A stretch of 64,000 bases of DNA from Piezodorus guildinii (lineage: Eukaryota; Arthropoda; Insecta; Hemiptera; Pentatomidae): contig CM041297.1 of NCBI GenBank assembly GCA_023052935.1, forward strand, positions 89,507,521 through 89,571,520, read 5' to 3'. Within the stretch, counting starts at the first letter, position 1. Each line of letters opens with the position of its first letter. Position numbers and translations under genes: made by a program. The notes below the pieces were generated by a model. That model saw only the letters and a list, made by a program, of their open reading frames with translations, searched no databases and was not told the DNA's origin. Shown piece by piece: positions 62,936-64,000 of the stretch.

Positions 62936-64000
62936 GTATGAATAACATAATAAGTAATATCGAATAAATAATTTATAAATTCCGTATGATACTTATTATT
63001 CTAACACTATTTAGGAATACAATCATAATTAAAGAACTAAAAAGAATTTAAGGTAAGTTTTAAAAAAATGCTAATTAGAACTCTTATTGAAACGACAACC
63101 AAACAAAAGGGGTTATGTTAGGGTCAGGAATGAGACACAAATGCCGCTCGACAGTTTTTATTTTCGTGATTTTTTGATCAGTTGTTCTCTATTATTTTGC
63201 TCTAAATATTAAACTATAAATAGATTTCTTTTCTGGAAAACAGTTTTAATGTTGCAGCCGTTTAAAGTAATTTTCGACGTCCAAAACATGTATTGAGAAA
63301 ATATTTCTAATTCTGGTAATTTTTTAGGTATCAAATCAAAACAAAAACTGGCAATAAGAAAGGACATGGTTTGAATTTATTGTCCTTACAACTTATTACC
63401 TAAATAGTGAAGAGTGTTGTTAAACAATTCTGGAAAATGAATACAAAACAAGATTTTTAACGAGATAAAAATATATAAAGGAAAAGAAATTCACTTTTAA
63501 TTTTTTTTTCATTTATAGCTCAGTCATAGTCCTACTTGCTGTATTAAGCACGGTAATTTTGCATATTTAAGAACAAAACAAAAAATAGAATGATGATGAG
63601 AGTATTTTGTATAATTTAGTCCTTACAACACACTACTTAAAATGTTTTTTTAAAAAAACACATCAACTGAAACCTTGAGCGCTCTCTAACAAGGAAAGTT
63701 AGGAATGATTCTCATGCTTAATTTGTTTCCTTATATGGCCTTATCACTGCACAACTTGTTTTAGAAATTTTGATCGGGTAAGATTTGTTCTTTGTTTCAA
63801 TATAAATTTTCAAAGAAGGATTATGGCCCAGCTCAACAGAAATATTTATAGAAAAAAATCTAAAAAAGGAAAAAGTAACAAATGACGAAACTCCTACAGA
63901 TAATAGCTCTATATAATAAGTACAATAGAATAAAATTTAGTGGCTGAGACCCAGTTTGTTTTCAAAGTATAATACAACTCATTAAACAACTATAAGCCAA
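62936..64000. other. Unassigned AT-rich interval
   Basis: No coding region, RNA gene or repeat recognised to the end of the window. Confidence 0.4.

Overview
The window looks like an AT-rich, repeat-dominated stretch of an animal nuclear genome, most likely an arthropod and probably an insect. The evidence is the mix of mobile-element families: I-, R1-, Jockey-, RTE- and CR1/L2-type non-LTR retrotransposons, a Penelope-like element (PLE), cecropia-type mariners and tRNA-headed SINEs. No complete host gene is visible. One good candidate internal exon lies on the minus strand (47633-47752). The rest of the coding signal comes from mobile elements, mostly broken by frameshifts, stops, truncation or later insertions.

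Left third (1-26800): a truncated RTE copy (216-1412, -), a SINE (2624-2822), an endonuclease-domain relic (4240-5375, +) holding a 557-bp truncated I-type insertion, and an almost complete I-clade retrotransposon (5468-11126, -) with ORF1 and ORF2. That element sits inside a copy of an uncharacterised repeat that I call Rep-1. Next come a Penelope terminal fragment (12040-12355), another Rep-1 copy, a SINE with a clear target-site duplication (14965-15253), and a truncated I-clade element (16569-17926) that itself carries a 285-bp palindromic Penelope-derived insertion with two hammerhead-like cores. The stretch 17937-26800 is mostly non-coding, with SINE, hairpin and LINE-tail scraps.

Middle (26826-36880): a three-element nest. 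The outer element is a Penelope-like element of about 10 kb span, bounded by a 13-bp duplication and by inverted terminal segments carrying hammerhead-like cores. Its RT and GIY-YIG endonuclease are separated by an RTE element (32748-35338, +, 17-bp duplication). A nearly intact CR1/L2-group element (about 27660-32215, -) lies in its 3' part.

Right third (37000-64000): several fragments of one Jockey-like family; a Jockey-type element (41545-46061, -) inserted in the 3' end of a second CR1/L2-type copy and itself hit by an 85-bp poly(A)-tailed retroposed scrap; the candidate host exon; two more Rep-1 copies, one split by an R1-clade element (51146-55757, +) sitting in its (CA)n tract; two mariner loci, one with a duplicated end and a 457-bp passenger segment; a SINE; and further I- and Jockey-type fragments. 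Beyond 62150 the sequence is mostly AT-rich and unassigned.

The most unusual items are the RT-less palindromic Penelope derivative, the covarying hammerhead-like cores, the Rep-1 family with its terminal inverted motif and internal (CA)n target, and the mariner composite. All boundaries were read by eye, and clade names come from recognised motifs rather than phylogeny.
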